From: Phytophthora colocasiae
Taxonomy: Eukaryota; Oomycota; Peronosporomycetes; Peronosporales; Peronosporaceae
NCBI GenBank assembly: GCA_018806915.1
Contig: JAGKQI010000068.1
Span: forward strand, 51,971 to 115,970
Direction of reading: 5' to 3'
DNA: 64,000 bases
The notes beneath the pieces were generated by a model. The model made no database searches and had not been told where the DNA came from. It was given only the letters and a program-made list of their open reading frames with translations. Of the stretch, positions 9,470-19,691 are shown one piece after another (positions within the stretch are counted from its first letter, which is position 1; the number at the start of each line of letters is the position of its first letter). The translations under genes and the position numbers were made by a program.

Positions 9470-11095
9470 GTTGAACCGAGACGTGATGCCTTATCTGCTT
9501 GTATGATCAGGGAGTGGAATGCAAGTGTTATTTGCTGACCGCCTGTAGGCCACCCATATCACCAATTGACTATTTTGCTTCGGTTGGAAGTAGGACATTC
9601 ACAAAATGTGAGTCAGCTAAACTTGAAGCAATCGTTCATTGTTCTTTCGAAAGTCAACCAACAAGACGTTTACGGAGCAATTTCCCTACCTGACGCAGTC
9701 ACTGGGTCAAAGCAGACGGAGTTGGTATTCAAAATGGAAGTTGCTCGTCAGTGAATCTGCTACAGATCAGAAAGTCACTTGGATCAGATTACTGGGGCTT
9801 TCTACCCCCTCATTTTAGTTTCTACGGGCGATGCAGACACTGGAGGGAATGAAAGTGGACAAAAGGAGGGAAGACATTCTCGTTTGCTCGAGTATAAAAT
9901 GACAATGCTTGTTCGATACGGGTAACGCGGCAGCATCCCAAAAAATTGATGAATACGAGGAATATTTAACGTGAGTGCATCTATGGTGATGCAACTCATT
10001 ATTGCGCTTGGCAGCACCACTTCGGCTAGTATCTGGCCGTACCAGCACGTGCCGATAAGTGTAATTGCTGACGTTTCTATATGGGATTTAACGTCGATAT
10101 TTTCACGGGATTTAGCTGCTGGATTGGTATTCACACGAGTAAACTCCCTCTCAATTCACCTCAAACAAAAAAAGACAAGCAACAACAACGTACAGGTTAT
10201 GATCAATGCTGGAGTTCTATTTGCCAGTGGTCTTAAGTGGTCCGTCGAAAGGTGTTCATTTCGTGTTTCAAGTTGTCCAAAAGTATATTGACTGCGATCT
10301 TTTCGACTATTGCTGTGGAGCCTACCACGCCACTTCAGTTCAGGATACAAACTACTTGAAGTATGAGTCCAGACACGTTGCCGTTGCCGTGGTTAGCCTT
10401 TGTTATGGGCTGCCCCCCCCCTCTATTGGAAAGTGAACTACTACTTAGGGCCGTTGAAGGCCGTTGAGTACGTAGCAATGATAGGGTACTACTAGTTAGT
10501 GCAAAACAGAGGGCCCGAGAGGCGCCAGTCCAAGATTACCCCTTTAACAACAAGTTGCCTGCGTGTTACCAGATTCCAATACCCTCCCCCTTCTATTGGA
10601 ATTGAGTTTAATTTTGTGCATTCGATTTTGTCAAAGGCAACAGAAACTTTGACACACCGTTATCCTGTTTTTACAACTTCAGGACAGCAACTACGGCAAA
10701 TAGCGTACGAAGCTTCTGAATTCAGATTTGTGGATATTACAGAAAGAACAACAGTATGGCCCATCGATATTGAAGAAGGCGCAGCATTTGTAGCACCCAG
10801 TTCTGCCCGCTGTCGAGCCTGATTCAAGGAAGACTATATCGAAGTTATCGTACCAAGTTACGGACTTTGTCGAACTAGAATTGGAGAAGGCGATTGCGAA
10901 GTTTCTCGCGATTCAGAGGGTCAAAATCTGCAAAGGACGCTTTCACTTCGGTCCCTGACTGCCTTTACCTCTATTGAATCTATTGGTTTGGTGATCAATC
11001 TACTGAAGTTGATCGGTGGAAATTTACGTTCATCAAGACTTTGCACAAAGGTATACAATAATGGTATGGCGCCCAATCTTGAATCTCGTACTTTC
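9470..11095 (+). pseudogene. F-box-like family, decayed copy
   Basis: Discontinuous frames follow the family order. Amino-terminal pieces lie at 9,499-9,754. A middle piece at 9,971-10,291 reads ISVIADVSIWDLTS. The central region lies at 10,680-10,930, with the CRA signature interrupted by a TGA after SARCRA. A leucine-rich piece ends near 11,095 (APNLESRT). There are many stops and shifts, plus poorly matching stretches at 10,290-10,650 with two C-rich runs. It was a full-length copy of the copy-2 type before decay. Confidence 0.6.
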
Positions 11096-11298
11096 ATGTA
11101 GTGGGCTCCGTTGGCAACACCAACTAGCGCAGCTTTCGACTGTAGAGGGAATTTATCCATCATTACAGATAGAGCATCTCCATCGGGCATCCAAAGTTCC
11201 ATGACCTCACTCTCGTCATGTTCTTCTTCGTAAAATCCAATGATGAGATTTGAAGCAGTGCGTATCTTCTTGGTGTGCCCTTTGCTGCGGATAATCAA
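11095..11298 (-). pseudogene. F-box-like family carboxy-terminal fragment, inverted
   Basis: On the minus strand this reads as the segment near residue 580 of the family, with EVMELWMPDGDALSV and KFPLQSKAALVGVA. It abuts, in opposite orientation, the point where the plus-strand copy at 9,470-11,095 stops, which suggests an inversion of the gene's tail. The 3'-flank repeat follows. 11,300-11,899 holds no supported gene. Confidence 0.55.
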
Positions 11299-11899
11299 GT
11301 TCTACTAATTGAAGAGAATAGTTTCTTTCTCTCCAGAAAAAAAAGATGAGAGACATGCTTGTTTGCTTCAAGTAGACTTGGTCAAACCCAATACTCGCAA
11401 AAAGGGGAGCAGCTCTATTTCGTTTACAGTAGAATAGATGAGAACGAGTTATTATAATGTCAACTGGCAAATCTCCAGTTAATCTAAATTCTCTTCACTT
11501 CCGTATTTACCAGAAGACAAATATTCGACAGTTTTTCTTTTTAATCCGAAATCTCCTTCTTGCTTATTTACGTTAGCATATGATAAAAGGATCTTCTTAT
11601 CGTCTATTGTTGCTATCTGCAGCAACTCAAAAGTCCTCTTTCCGGTGGGTACTAAACCCGCAGGTTTCGTGAACCATAAGAAATATGGCTACACTAAGTT
11701 ACCTATGACAGAGAGGGTTTCGGGCGTTTACTGTACATTACGAAATTCTAGAAGCGAAATACAGGAAGACGGAAATATGATACACTCACTACCATGAGCG
11801 CAAAACATTTGTTAAACTCTTTCATTTTAATGGAAATACAAAAGCATGTGAATCACCAGTCTTGTGAAATTTCATCGCACGAATTCTCCTTCTACACTG

Positions 11900-13650
11900 T
11901 CATCCTCGTCTAACACGCACTGATCGTCGGGCAGGGGTCGAAGCGAAAGCAAAAATCAGCCATAAAACATCAGCAGGTACTCGATGAATCGGTTTCGAGT
12001 AGTGCACGTAGTTAATGACGCTGATCAATGCAGCTTTCGACTGAATCGGAAATTTCTCCTTCGTAACACAGAGAAAATCTCCATCATGCGAAGTAAATTC
12101 TTGGATTTCCCTCTCTTCACAATGCACATTATAGAAGTCGAGACGAGTAAGCTCACGAGCCATCCGGAGGCTGCGATTCCGTAGACACAATGTGAAATCC
12201 GACAATTTCCGATTACTTCCGACTGTCAACTTCACGATTGGCCAGCGACCCAGCGATTCATTGTGAGCCGTGACAACTACAGCAAAACTATGGATTTCCA
12301 GATATTGGAGGTTCGGGCATATACCAGACAAGACACTCAGATCAAGAGTCGTACTGTTGCTGCACATCGGTGCATCCATTGTTAATGAGCGAAGATTTCG
12401 ACCAACCAACTCTAGCAACTTAACCGCCGAAGAAACGGAATTAGTTGACGCAAAGCTCAAGGAAAGTTTGCTCAAAGTTGGTACGTTCTGCTCCACCAAA
12501 TCTCGAGAAACCTCGGAAACGCCATTTCCAACTCTAGTTCGACAACGGCCAAAGCCTGGAACGACAACTTCCACCTGATCTCCCCCCTTGAACCAGGCTC
12601 GACAGCGGGTAGAACTCGGCATCTCAAACGCTGAGATTTCGCCACCTACAGCATCGATTGACCATACAGTTATGCCTTCGGCAATATCCACAAATCCGAA
12701 TTCACAAGTATTGTAAGTTCTTGGCTGAAGCTCCTCCTGCCCCGTAAGAGGATAGTTCTACTGGACAACATCCGCAATACTCAATAGATTGGCTTGTGTC
12801 AAAGTCACACCCCTAAGCGTAGCAGTAGAACAGCAGCTGATAGTGTACAAAAGCCATGGCCACAACTCAGAAGCCGTAAGCGTGATTTCGAACTTGAGGG
12901 GCGAAACGCCAGATTGCGCTGCAACAGCGGAACCAATCGCAGGAAAAAAGCTTTCGAAACCTTTCATGCACGAAATTTTAATAGTGCAACCATTCAGACG
13001 GAGACACGTGAGGAAATGGTTCAGTAGAATCCCAGTGTTTATCATGTCTTGTGGTAGTCCATCATTATTCGTGATGTCGAATATAACGGAGATATCGAGA
13101 GGGTTTACCACTTTCCATGGTAAAATTGCCGCCAAATTTCGATAATAACTCGTAGTAAAATTACGAATTAGAAAAGCAATTTTGATATCCACTGGAGCAA
13201 CGACACTTTGGCTTTGCTCCAAATCACGCAGAGTAGCGTCCAGCAACAAAACTAAAGGAACACCCGCAATAAACAATCTTTCCAGACCAGTATCGAGTAT
13301 ATCACTTGTGTTGACCTTCAAATTCGCATATACTTTACCGCCGTCGAGGCTGCTCTCCCACCGCATACCGGCGCAACTGGACAGATACGTCTTGTCTTCG
13401 TTCGTTTTTTCCAGTCCCATTGCCTTCAATTTCTGCATCGCCTGTTGAAATTGCGGTGAGGGATCTGAATCTGCACAAAGTTGGCCCCAAACGAGCTGTT
13501 GAACGGTAGCAGATCCGTAAACGCCCACTACCCAAGATGGATAGCATTTACGCGGATGTTGTCGCGGTAAACGCGGCGGGAATTGGTCCAAGAATGCCTT
13601 ATTATTCACTAGCGCAAGGACAGTGAATAACACGATTGATTCTCGAACAT
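11900..13650 (-). pseudogene. F-box-like family copy with one in-frame TAG and no amino end
   Basis: Two collinear frames, 13,633-12,758 and 12,691-11,900, are a single gene of the copy-1 type. At 12,756-12,758 a TAG replaces the Cys codon in the VVRCNYPL segment, and the frame is open on both sides of it. The amino-terminal ~75 codons and promoter are missing. At about 13,650 the sequence switches abruptly to unrelated bases after VRESIVLF. The signature CRAWFKGGDQVEVVVPGFG and the terminal VPADVLWLIFAFAST are retained. Very close in sequence to 2895-4850. Confidence 0.8.
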
Positions 13651-13828
13651 GGAACCGTAAATTCGAAGTTTGAACTATATGAAAAACTTTGCTTGTGTCG
13701 ACGCACAGCTGTCCTGTAACCTCACGCAGTTAGGTGGAGTGGACCACATAGCTGTGTTGACCACATAGTTGTGTGAACCACACTAGTTGAAGTGCGACAG
13801 TCACGTCGATATCACTTTTCTTTTTGCT

Positions 13829-14506
13829 ATGGAGTTGGCGGGGCTGGAGCAGGAAGTGCAGGCAACAATGGAATCAGACTCGCCACTGAAGCTGTTCCCG
13901 GACGTTCTTCCGCAGCAGCACCGCTTAAACTCGAAAGATTATATTCGGCTATTCCGATACGTCGAGACTGAGGTGTGCGACGCTCTGCTGGAGACTGCTA
14001 ACGGACTGGACGCGAGTAGCTGGAACCGCTTGTTTGGGCTGAGGAACAAGATGGATAGCAAGCGACAGACTGCAAAAGTACCGGAGGCCAAGGCAAGCGC
14101 TTTGTATGACTTGATCAGTGAAGGCTGTCAAACATTTTTTCCGGACTCCACACCGGCAGAATTCACGTTTATCAGGTCGTTTGCAGGTGGTGAAAGGCAG
14201 GCTGTTTAAAGGGATTTCGGTCGGATCTCATCAAAGCAGGACCTGTATGAGTATAGCGGTTTGCCAGCATCCGTGCTATTAGGGCTGGAGGACGATAGCC
14301 ACATCATCTCGTACGGCTGGAACAGGCAGGTAGCTTTGGAAGCGGATGAGGAAAAAGTCACTTTCGACAAGAGGGGCGTGTTGATCATGCGGGCGGACAC
14401 AATTCACTGCGGCGGTGCGTACGTCAAGAATAATACTCGATTGCATTTTTTCTGGAGCCGGAGCATGCTAAGTGCAGATACCGAAAGCAGAATGCTATTG
14501 ACTTGA
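13829..14506 (+). pseudogene. 2-oxoglutarate/Fe(II) oxygenase-like gene with TAA at the iron-binding His
   Basis: Frame from ATG 13,829 (MELAGLEQE) runs to a TAA at 14,207-14,209 and stays open in the same register to 14,504. The layout resembles a prolyl-hydroxylase-like fold: a helical amino part, then RSFAGGERQAV-stop-RDFG where an H-x-D iron-binding motif would be expected, and finally RADTIHCGGAYVKNNTRLHFFWS, which fits the distal His and the Arg that binds 2-oxoglutarate. The stop falls exactly at the expected His. Family assignment is by motif only. Confidence 0.45.
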
Positions 14507-14512
14507 TTCGGA

Positions 14513-15669
14513 TGGTGCCCAAGAATATTCCGATTGACGAGAAAGCAGAGGCGTGCTTAAGCTACGTGAGCAAATGTGGATTGGATTTTCGACTGCGGCG
14601 CAGACCGATCAAGCCCGCACATGCTTTCGACTTCTGGCCGAATTGCCGACCATCACAGCTACCGTTTTGACCGCAATGCTCCGGCCATACTATCGAACAT
14701 TCTTTCTGGACGTGGATGTGCCGCGTTGGCAGTTCCTGAAGTCGCGTGGGGCACCAAACTTCACGTTATCCCGATCGGTTGAAAACCGGATGGTCTCAAC
14801 GTGCTTACCGGGATCTCTCATCATTGCAACTCAAGACAACACTGTTATGTACGGATTTGGCTGAAACCATGAATTCGCGTTCGAGTCCAACAGAAACGTC
14901 ATTGAGCTACGAAAGGGCGATATGCTGTTTCTTCGAGGTGACTTCATTCACAGTCGTGCTGGATACCAGTGGAACAATTTGTGCGTCCACGCATTCCTCG
15001 GCATCGTTCCAAACTTGAAATCTCGGAACTATGCTCTCATCGTGCCTTTGTATGACGATGAAGGTGACAGCAGCAACGACCTTCATTGCTATGTGTGGGG
15101 ATGCTCATTTCGAAGCCATGAATTTGAGGTCGCTACTCCGACACGTGCACCGTTCTCACAACTTCTTGCAGAACACGCCGCGCCGGAACCAACAGCAGGC
15201 GCCCCGCTCACCTGTGATCGAAGCACACGCGGATGATCCAGAGTGGGCAGTCAGCAATTTGCGACGTTTGATGCTGTCGATTCATGTAAATGAGCCACCC
15301 CGCCAAGATGGATCCAGTGTCACTGAAACTGGAGACGCTGGGTTAGCTCCTATGGAGCTAGAAGTGCTGGTTGCGACTGGAACGGGCTCCGAAACTGAAG
15401 CGGAATTCGCCACCACGTCAGTTGTCTGCAATATTGATGGTGCACTGCAGTTTGATTTTGATGGAACGAGCATGAGTTTTGAGATGCTGGATGCAATGAG
15501 TCAGTTTTCGAGCACTGAAGAGGACGATCTATCCCCCTTGACCGTCGACGATATTGATGAAACCGCAGCGTTGGGAGGACTCGTTGCACCTGGCATGGAC
15601 ACAGACACGGATAGTGAAGTGGGAGCCACCTTTGCCGAAGGAGAAGCTGCTGACTGCGAAATGGTGTAG
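14513..15669 (+). pseudogene. Second 2OG-oxygenase-like copy with zinc-finger-like and acidic tail
   Basis: Follows the previous gene directly. Early frames are scrambled. Near 14,905-15,010 KGDMLFLRGDFIHSRAG fits the distal His motif of the oxygenase core, but the expected Arg downstream is replaced (NNLCVHAFL). After a frame change the sequence reads SLLRHVHRSH, resembling the His pair of a C2H2 finger, then a long acidic Ser/Thr-rich tail to TAG at 15,667. The best single frame is 15,031-15,669 (212 residues). It may be the tail of an ancestral gene similar to 13,829-14,506. Confidence 0.35.
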
Positions 15670-16466
15670 TTCTGCATTGGCTGAGTATCCGGACCAGGGA
15701 TACTGTCCACACTAGTGTTTGCATGCATTTTCGGTAGGCGTTTGCATGTTCTGTAGGCGTTTGAATATATGACTGACATGAAAAATTCTGTTCAAGGATG
15801 AGTTATCTACAAGTTGTAGCGCTATATTTCCTTGAACAATATCGGAGGTTCTACATTTTGTTTTAATAAATGTTAGAGGTGCTACATTTTTGTTAAATGT
15901 TAGCGACATCGTTTTCCAAAATAACGTTGTGACAAAATGTCAGATATACCCTTATCAGATCTCTGGCTCATCTAGCCGTCGCCACTGGCTTCTCGCCCAC
16001 CCACTCATTTTGCAATCTGCACTGAAGTGTAGACAACATGATCCGCATGGGAAGAACTCCAGGATATCGAAACTCACAGCAAACAAGAGCAGGAGCTTCT
16101 GCTTTGCGTCATTCACGAGAAGCTACCTACTAATGGAGAGCCGTCGCGGTGGAGTCCAACACGCCCAAGGAGCGTTCTTGGAGCGAGCGCTCTGCCGCTA
16201 GTCTACCCCGAAAATTCGCCATGTTGTTATCACGTACATCGAATCAAACACTGCAAGATGTTGCCAAGAGTTTGAAGTTACGAATTCAAGGGAGAAATAT
16301 CTATTGGAGGTGAGGGGCGAGCTGAAGAGCTGCAAGCACCAAGAGACATTCTACGAGGAATTAATCAATAAGTGCCGACTGCGAGTTTACCTTCTGTATC
16401 AAGTACAGAGATGCCACACGCGGCTCGTGAACCTGTTGAGCATATGCGCTCCACACGGTCCAGTTC
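15670..16466. other. No gene recognised
   Basis: AT-rich stretch with only short frames. The strings GCATTTTCGGTAGGCG/GCATGTTCTGTAGGCG near 15,720-15,760 and the TACATTTTxGTT strings near 15,855-15,895 form small direct repeats. Nothing else is supported. Confidence 0.3.
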
Positions 16467-16781
16467 GTGCGACCCAAGAGCAACTACAAGCGGATCCGTC
16501 GTCCCGGAAAGCGAGGGTACCAATCTGGGGTCCCCGTGAGAGCTGATACTTCAGTCTCGCAAGCCGGTAATATCGTGCACGATACCCGGAATGGCGTTAC
16601 TATTCCCCAGCTCGTCAGCCTCTACCACCAAATCTTTCAATTGCAATTACAGGTGCAACAAGATGCTGACAGGAGAGAGGTGGAGAGAGAGCAACGCGTT
16701 AGAGCTGACCGCGAAGATGTCCGCCAACTCCGACAAGAACTGATGGCATTGATTGTCCAGCTGACCAAAACTAGACCGTGA
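16467..16781 (+). CDS. Small Arg/Glu-rich coiled-coil frame, doubtful
   Basis: 104-codon frame whose carboxy half has heptad-like charged residues (REVEREQRVRADREDVRQL) preceded by a Gln/Leu-rich helix, which predicts a coiled coil. The surrounding frames (16,304-16,546) also look coding-like, so this may be the end of a longer decayed gene. No family recognised. Confidence 0.25.
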   Translation: MRPKSNYKRIRRPGKRGYQSGVPVRADTSVSQAGNIVHDTRNGVTIPQLVSLYHQIFQLQLQVQQDADRREVEREQRVRADREDVRQLRQELMALIVQLTKTRP

Positions 16782-16879
16782 AGATGTTCTTCGAGTTGGA
16801 CATGATAGGGTTGCGTTTGTTAACTTGGAGTAGCTATTATACAATACGAATTTTACAATCGATCTTTTTACGACATTCA

Positions 16880-17300
16880 AACTTCGAATACCCCCCGGCC
16901 CTGCCCGGGTAGGCAATTTGTGAATGACGTCCACTGGAGGATGTAACATTCACGACGTTTCCGGACTCAAAGGCGTCATCGATCTCTCAAACCACGGACT
17001 TCAGTCACAAAACGTCAATCCTTCGTCCTAGATGGATGGAAACTAAAGCGGATTCTGGAGCAGGAGATATAATTATTAGTTATCTTGAGGAATCTGTACG
17101 GGTATCACCTACTTCGGATAGCTCTTTTTTACAACTCCCACCACTATTACTCGCTCTGAAACAAAAAGTCGATGGACTAACTCGACTCAACCGAAAATGC
17201 GAAAAAAATAGTCTTTGCCACCATTTTGATTGTCGTAACACGTGTGACCCATTTTAGTTCGTGGAATCTCCACTTTTAAAGATAAGGAGCGAACATGAAA
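16880..17300. repeat. Copy of the family 5'-flank block
   Basis: Matches 4,870-5,340 and 45,105-45,290, including CACTGGAGGATGTAACATTC, the GATCTCTCAAACCACGGACT string and the GCGAAAAAAATAGTCTTTGCC region. The gene that should sit beside it on the minus strand is absent. A C-rich run at 16,890-16,910 lies at the junction. Confidence 0.6.
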
Positions 17301-17374
17301 CAACACTCTGACCTGATGCTGATTTGAGCACTTGACGATCTCTTTAACAAAAATAAAAGAGGTCTCAAAAGTGA

Positions 17375-17875
17375 CGCGAGATTTACCACGACTCCAATCG
17401 AGATCGATTTCAAGTCTGTGCGCGCTGAGTCGTGGCCATGGTTAGTGTATGCTATACGTTGTTCACCTTCTACTGAGCAAGTGTGCATCACTTGTAAACA
17501 CTCGTGCATTTCGCTAATAATATGGGATGCGCATTTGACAAAAACTGATTTATCACGAACAACTTTCGACTGTATCGGCAATTTCTCCTGCATAGCAGGT
17601 AGAAAATCTTCATTGTATGTCTGTCACCTCCGTGTCGCCGAAATCATGTTCGTCAGAAGCTCACAAGCTCACGCGCCATCCGTAGACTGAAGTTCCGTAA
17701 ACACACTGGGATGTCTGCCAACTTGAAAGTTTATCTTTAATAGTCAGCACCTTGACTGGCCACAAACGCAGATCCTCATTATGAATCGAGACAACCACAT
17801 CGAGATTGTAAGTCGTGAGAGATTCCAGTTCAAGAGTTCGGTCACTGCTGTTCGGAGGTATCCTCTGTGATAATA
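17375..17875. pseudogene. F-box-like family: middle fragment joined to inverted tail
   Basis: 17,375-17,560 (plus) matches the middle of copy 2, reading DFKSVRAESWPWLVYAI and DAHLTKTDLSR. At about 17,560 the match switches to the reverse complement of the carboxy-terminal region (17,560-17,875, minus strand: equivalents of KEKLPIQSK, then of the Leu-rich LDLSV). The join is an intragenic inversion with loss of the rest. Confidence 0.65.
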
Positions 17876-18124
17876 AAATCCCCTTCCTACGTTCTCAAGA
17901 CTGGACTAAGCTTCTGCAACAAGTATCTCAGCTCAATCACCACCCGATGGAAGATCTTGGATGCCCCCCCGTCGGATACACCAGGAACTGGCAAGTTTGC
18001 TGATGCTACTGCGGAGCTACATGTTACCAGTGGTTCATGACGTAATGCTACGGTTTTTCTTTGGAGATTTAACCGTGGGTTCACGGTTCTCCTTCCTGAT
18101 ATCGCTCAATCCAACAATTCTATA

Positions 18125-18625
18125 GTGCGTTCGACCAACTTGCCAAGCATTAGAGACGACGGAACATTGCTTTGTCTTGTACAACAGCTCTGGCGCCAGC
18201 TATGGTCATTCTGGTCACGATTCTTTAGACCTGAATTGACTCGGAAAGTATTGTTTTTCCCGAAGCCGCAGGACGTTTGCAAAAATTGGAGGAAGTATCA
18301 ACAAGAGATACTACAGTACTCCTATGGAGAGTTCAGAATGCCGTAGCCTTTCATGCAACATGGAGACTTCGGAATGACATACACTTTCGAAAAACAAAGG
18401 CACTACTGCCAAATGTGGCGAATATCCAGTCGTCATATACAGGATGCATTATCAGTTTATTTTACCAGCATGCGGATGAGCTCAACCTGTGACCGGAAAA
18501 CTATCACGCTACTGATCCAAGAGTTAGGTTTTGAACTGCCGATTGATCTCCATTCCGGAACGAATGCCCCAAAATTTGGGTGTCTATCAGTCACGGTAGA
18601 ACAGTATATACAGCTATTGAATTAG
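18125..18625 (+). pseudogene. Possible non-LTR retrotransposon tail, weak
   Basis: Two overlapping frames read LLWRVQNAVAFHATWRLRN and similar. The WRxRN pattern preceded by a helical hydrophobic segment is reminiscent of the region after the reverse transcriptase in LINE-type polyproteins. No catalytic motif is present, so this is a weak call. Confidence 0.2.
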
Positions 18626-19114
18626 CTTGAGATCGAAATGTTCGTAATAAATCCCTCCAAAGTTGATCTTCACACTCTTGCCATCACAAATGACATAAAA
18701 TGGAGTCCAGTCGCCTTCGATTCCAGCTCAAAGGAGCTTAGGTTGGTCGACCTCTTTCCGCACTTGTTGGTTGAAACAGTCCTCATGAGGTAACACGCCC
18801 AGCACCTTCACAGTGTGACAACCACTGATGACGCAACCTGGTTGCGTATACGTCTCCAATTTGACGACTGCTGAGAGTTTAGGGGGACGATCGGCCACTT
18901 GCATGACGAGCTGTGCGTCCATCGAAATGTTCACAGGCTCCACAGTGTAGCCATATTTCACATGGTTCACACAGCCTACAGACCCGTTGGCACAGCGCTC
19001 GAGTGCGTGTGGGTCTAAGACCCACTGGAAAGGGGACTTTTGGGTCAGTTGGCGCAGGTTGGAGCCACTGCAGACAGCGACAAGCGACGAGAGGAAGAGC
19101 AGGAGCACCAACAT
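18614..19114 (-). pseudogene. Small secreted Cys-containing protein, stopped by TGA
   Basis: From ATG 19,114 the protein begins MLVLLLFLSSLVAVCSGS, a clear signal peptide with likely cleavage after the Ser-Gly-Ser stretch. The mature part has spaced Cys residues in CANGSVGCVNH, PGCVISGCHTV and HEDCF. After 128 residues TGA (18,728-18,730) stops it, but the same frame then runs on to 18,614 with coding-like sequence (WTPFYVICDG) before ending in unrelated sequence. A related copy is split across 50,214-50,564 and 58,594-58,767, and its carboxy end shows what has been lost here. Secretion is well supported. The function is not known and I recognise no family. Confidence 0.6.
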
Positions 19115-19128
19115 TCTTTCGGATTCGA

Positions 19129-19175
19129 AAGAAACAATTTTGTCAACAAAATTATGTTCGACAAAATTGTTTCTT
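19129..19175. repeat. 16-bp perfect inverted repeat upstream of the secreted-protein gene
   Basis: Arms AAGAAACAATTTTGTC (19,129-19,144) and its exact complement (19,160-19,175) are separated by 15 bases. It ends 15 bases before the ATG at 19,114, so in the transcript it would be a leader hairpin or, in DNA, a palindromic binding site. The paralog at 58.8 kb has it in disrupted form. Confidence 0.8.
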
Positions 19176-19691
19176 GTTTGTCTATAATTTTAACCCCCCG
19201 GATCCCAAGAATGAGACCCCAGAACGACGGCCGTATCTTACGGCTTAGTGTTAGACTACGAAATTGTAAGGAGCAAAGACAGCCTTAGCAAACGAAGTAT
19301 TAGTTGTCAACAGGTCTGCTGAGCAATGTCGTCACTTATACACCTTACTGTCAACAGCCCTGAGCTCTATGTCGTAACTTGCCCCGAATACGTGCAGAGT
19401 CAAAAAAGAAAGTCCAAAGGTTGGCCTGTCATTTGCAAACAGGAAGGATAAAACGCACATATCTTCAAGGTACGGTGTATTACAATCTCTGATCGGGCGG
19501 TGGACTCATCAATTATTGACTAGCATTTCTTACTCTACTCTGCCTCATCATCAGCTTCTTTCAGCCTGAAGCCGGAGTTCCCGGCGTGTCATTTTACGCC
19601 TTCCTGCTTCTTGGACCGGGCGTCTCAGCACAATTCGCTTCCTAAGGTCGCTGGAATAGCATCTCCAGCGTCGAAGTCGTCATGCCATATC

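Noticed and set aside
10410..10430. C-run at 10,410-10,420 and similar at 16,890, 17,965 and 6,360 as element termini
   Set aside because: No inverted partner or TTAA duplicate beside any of them, so they do not mark PiggyBac ends.
18614..19114. RXLR or CRN effector
   Set aside because: A signal peptide is present, but I found no RXLR-EER or LFLAK motif after it, so I call it only a small secreted protein.
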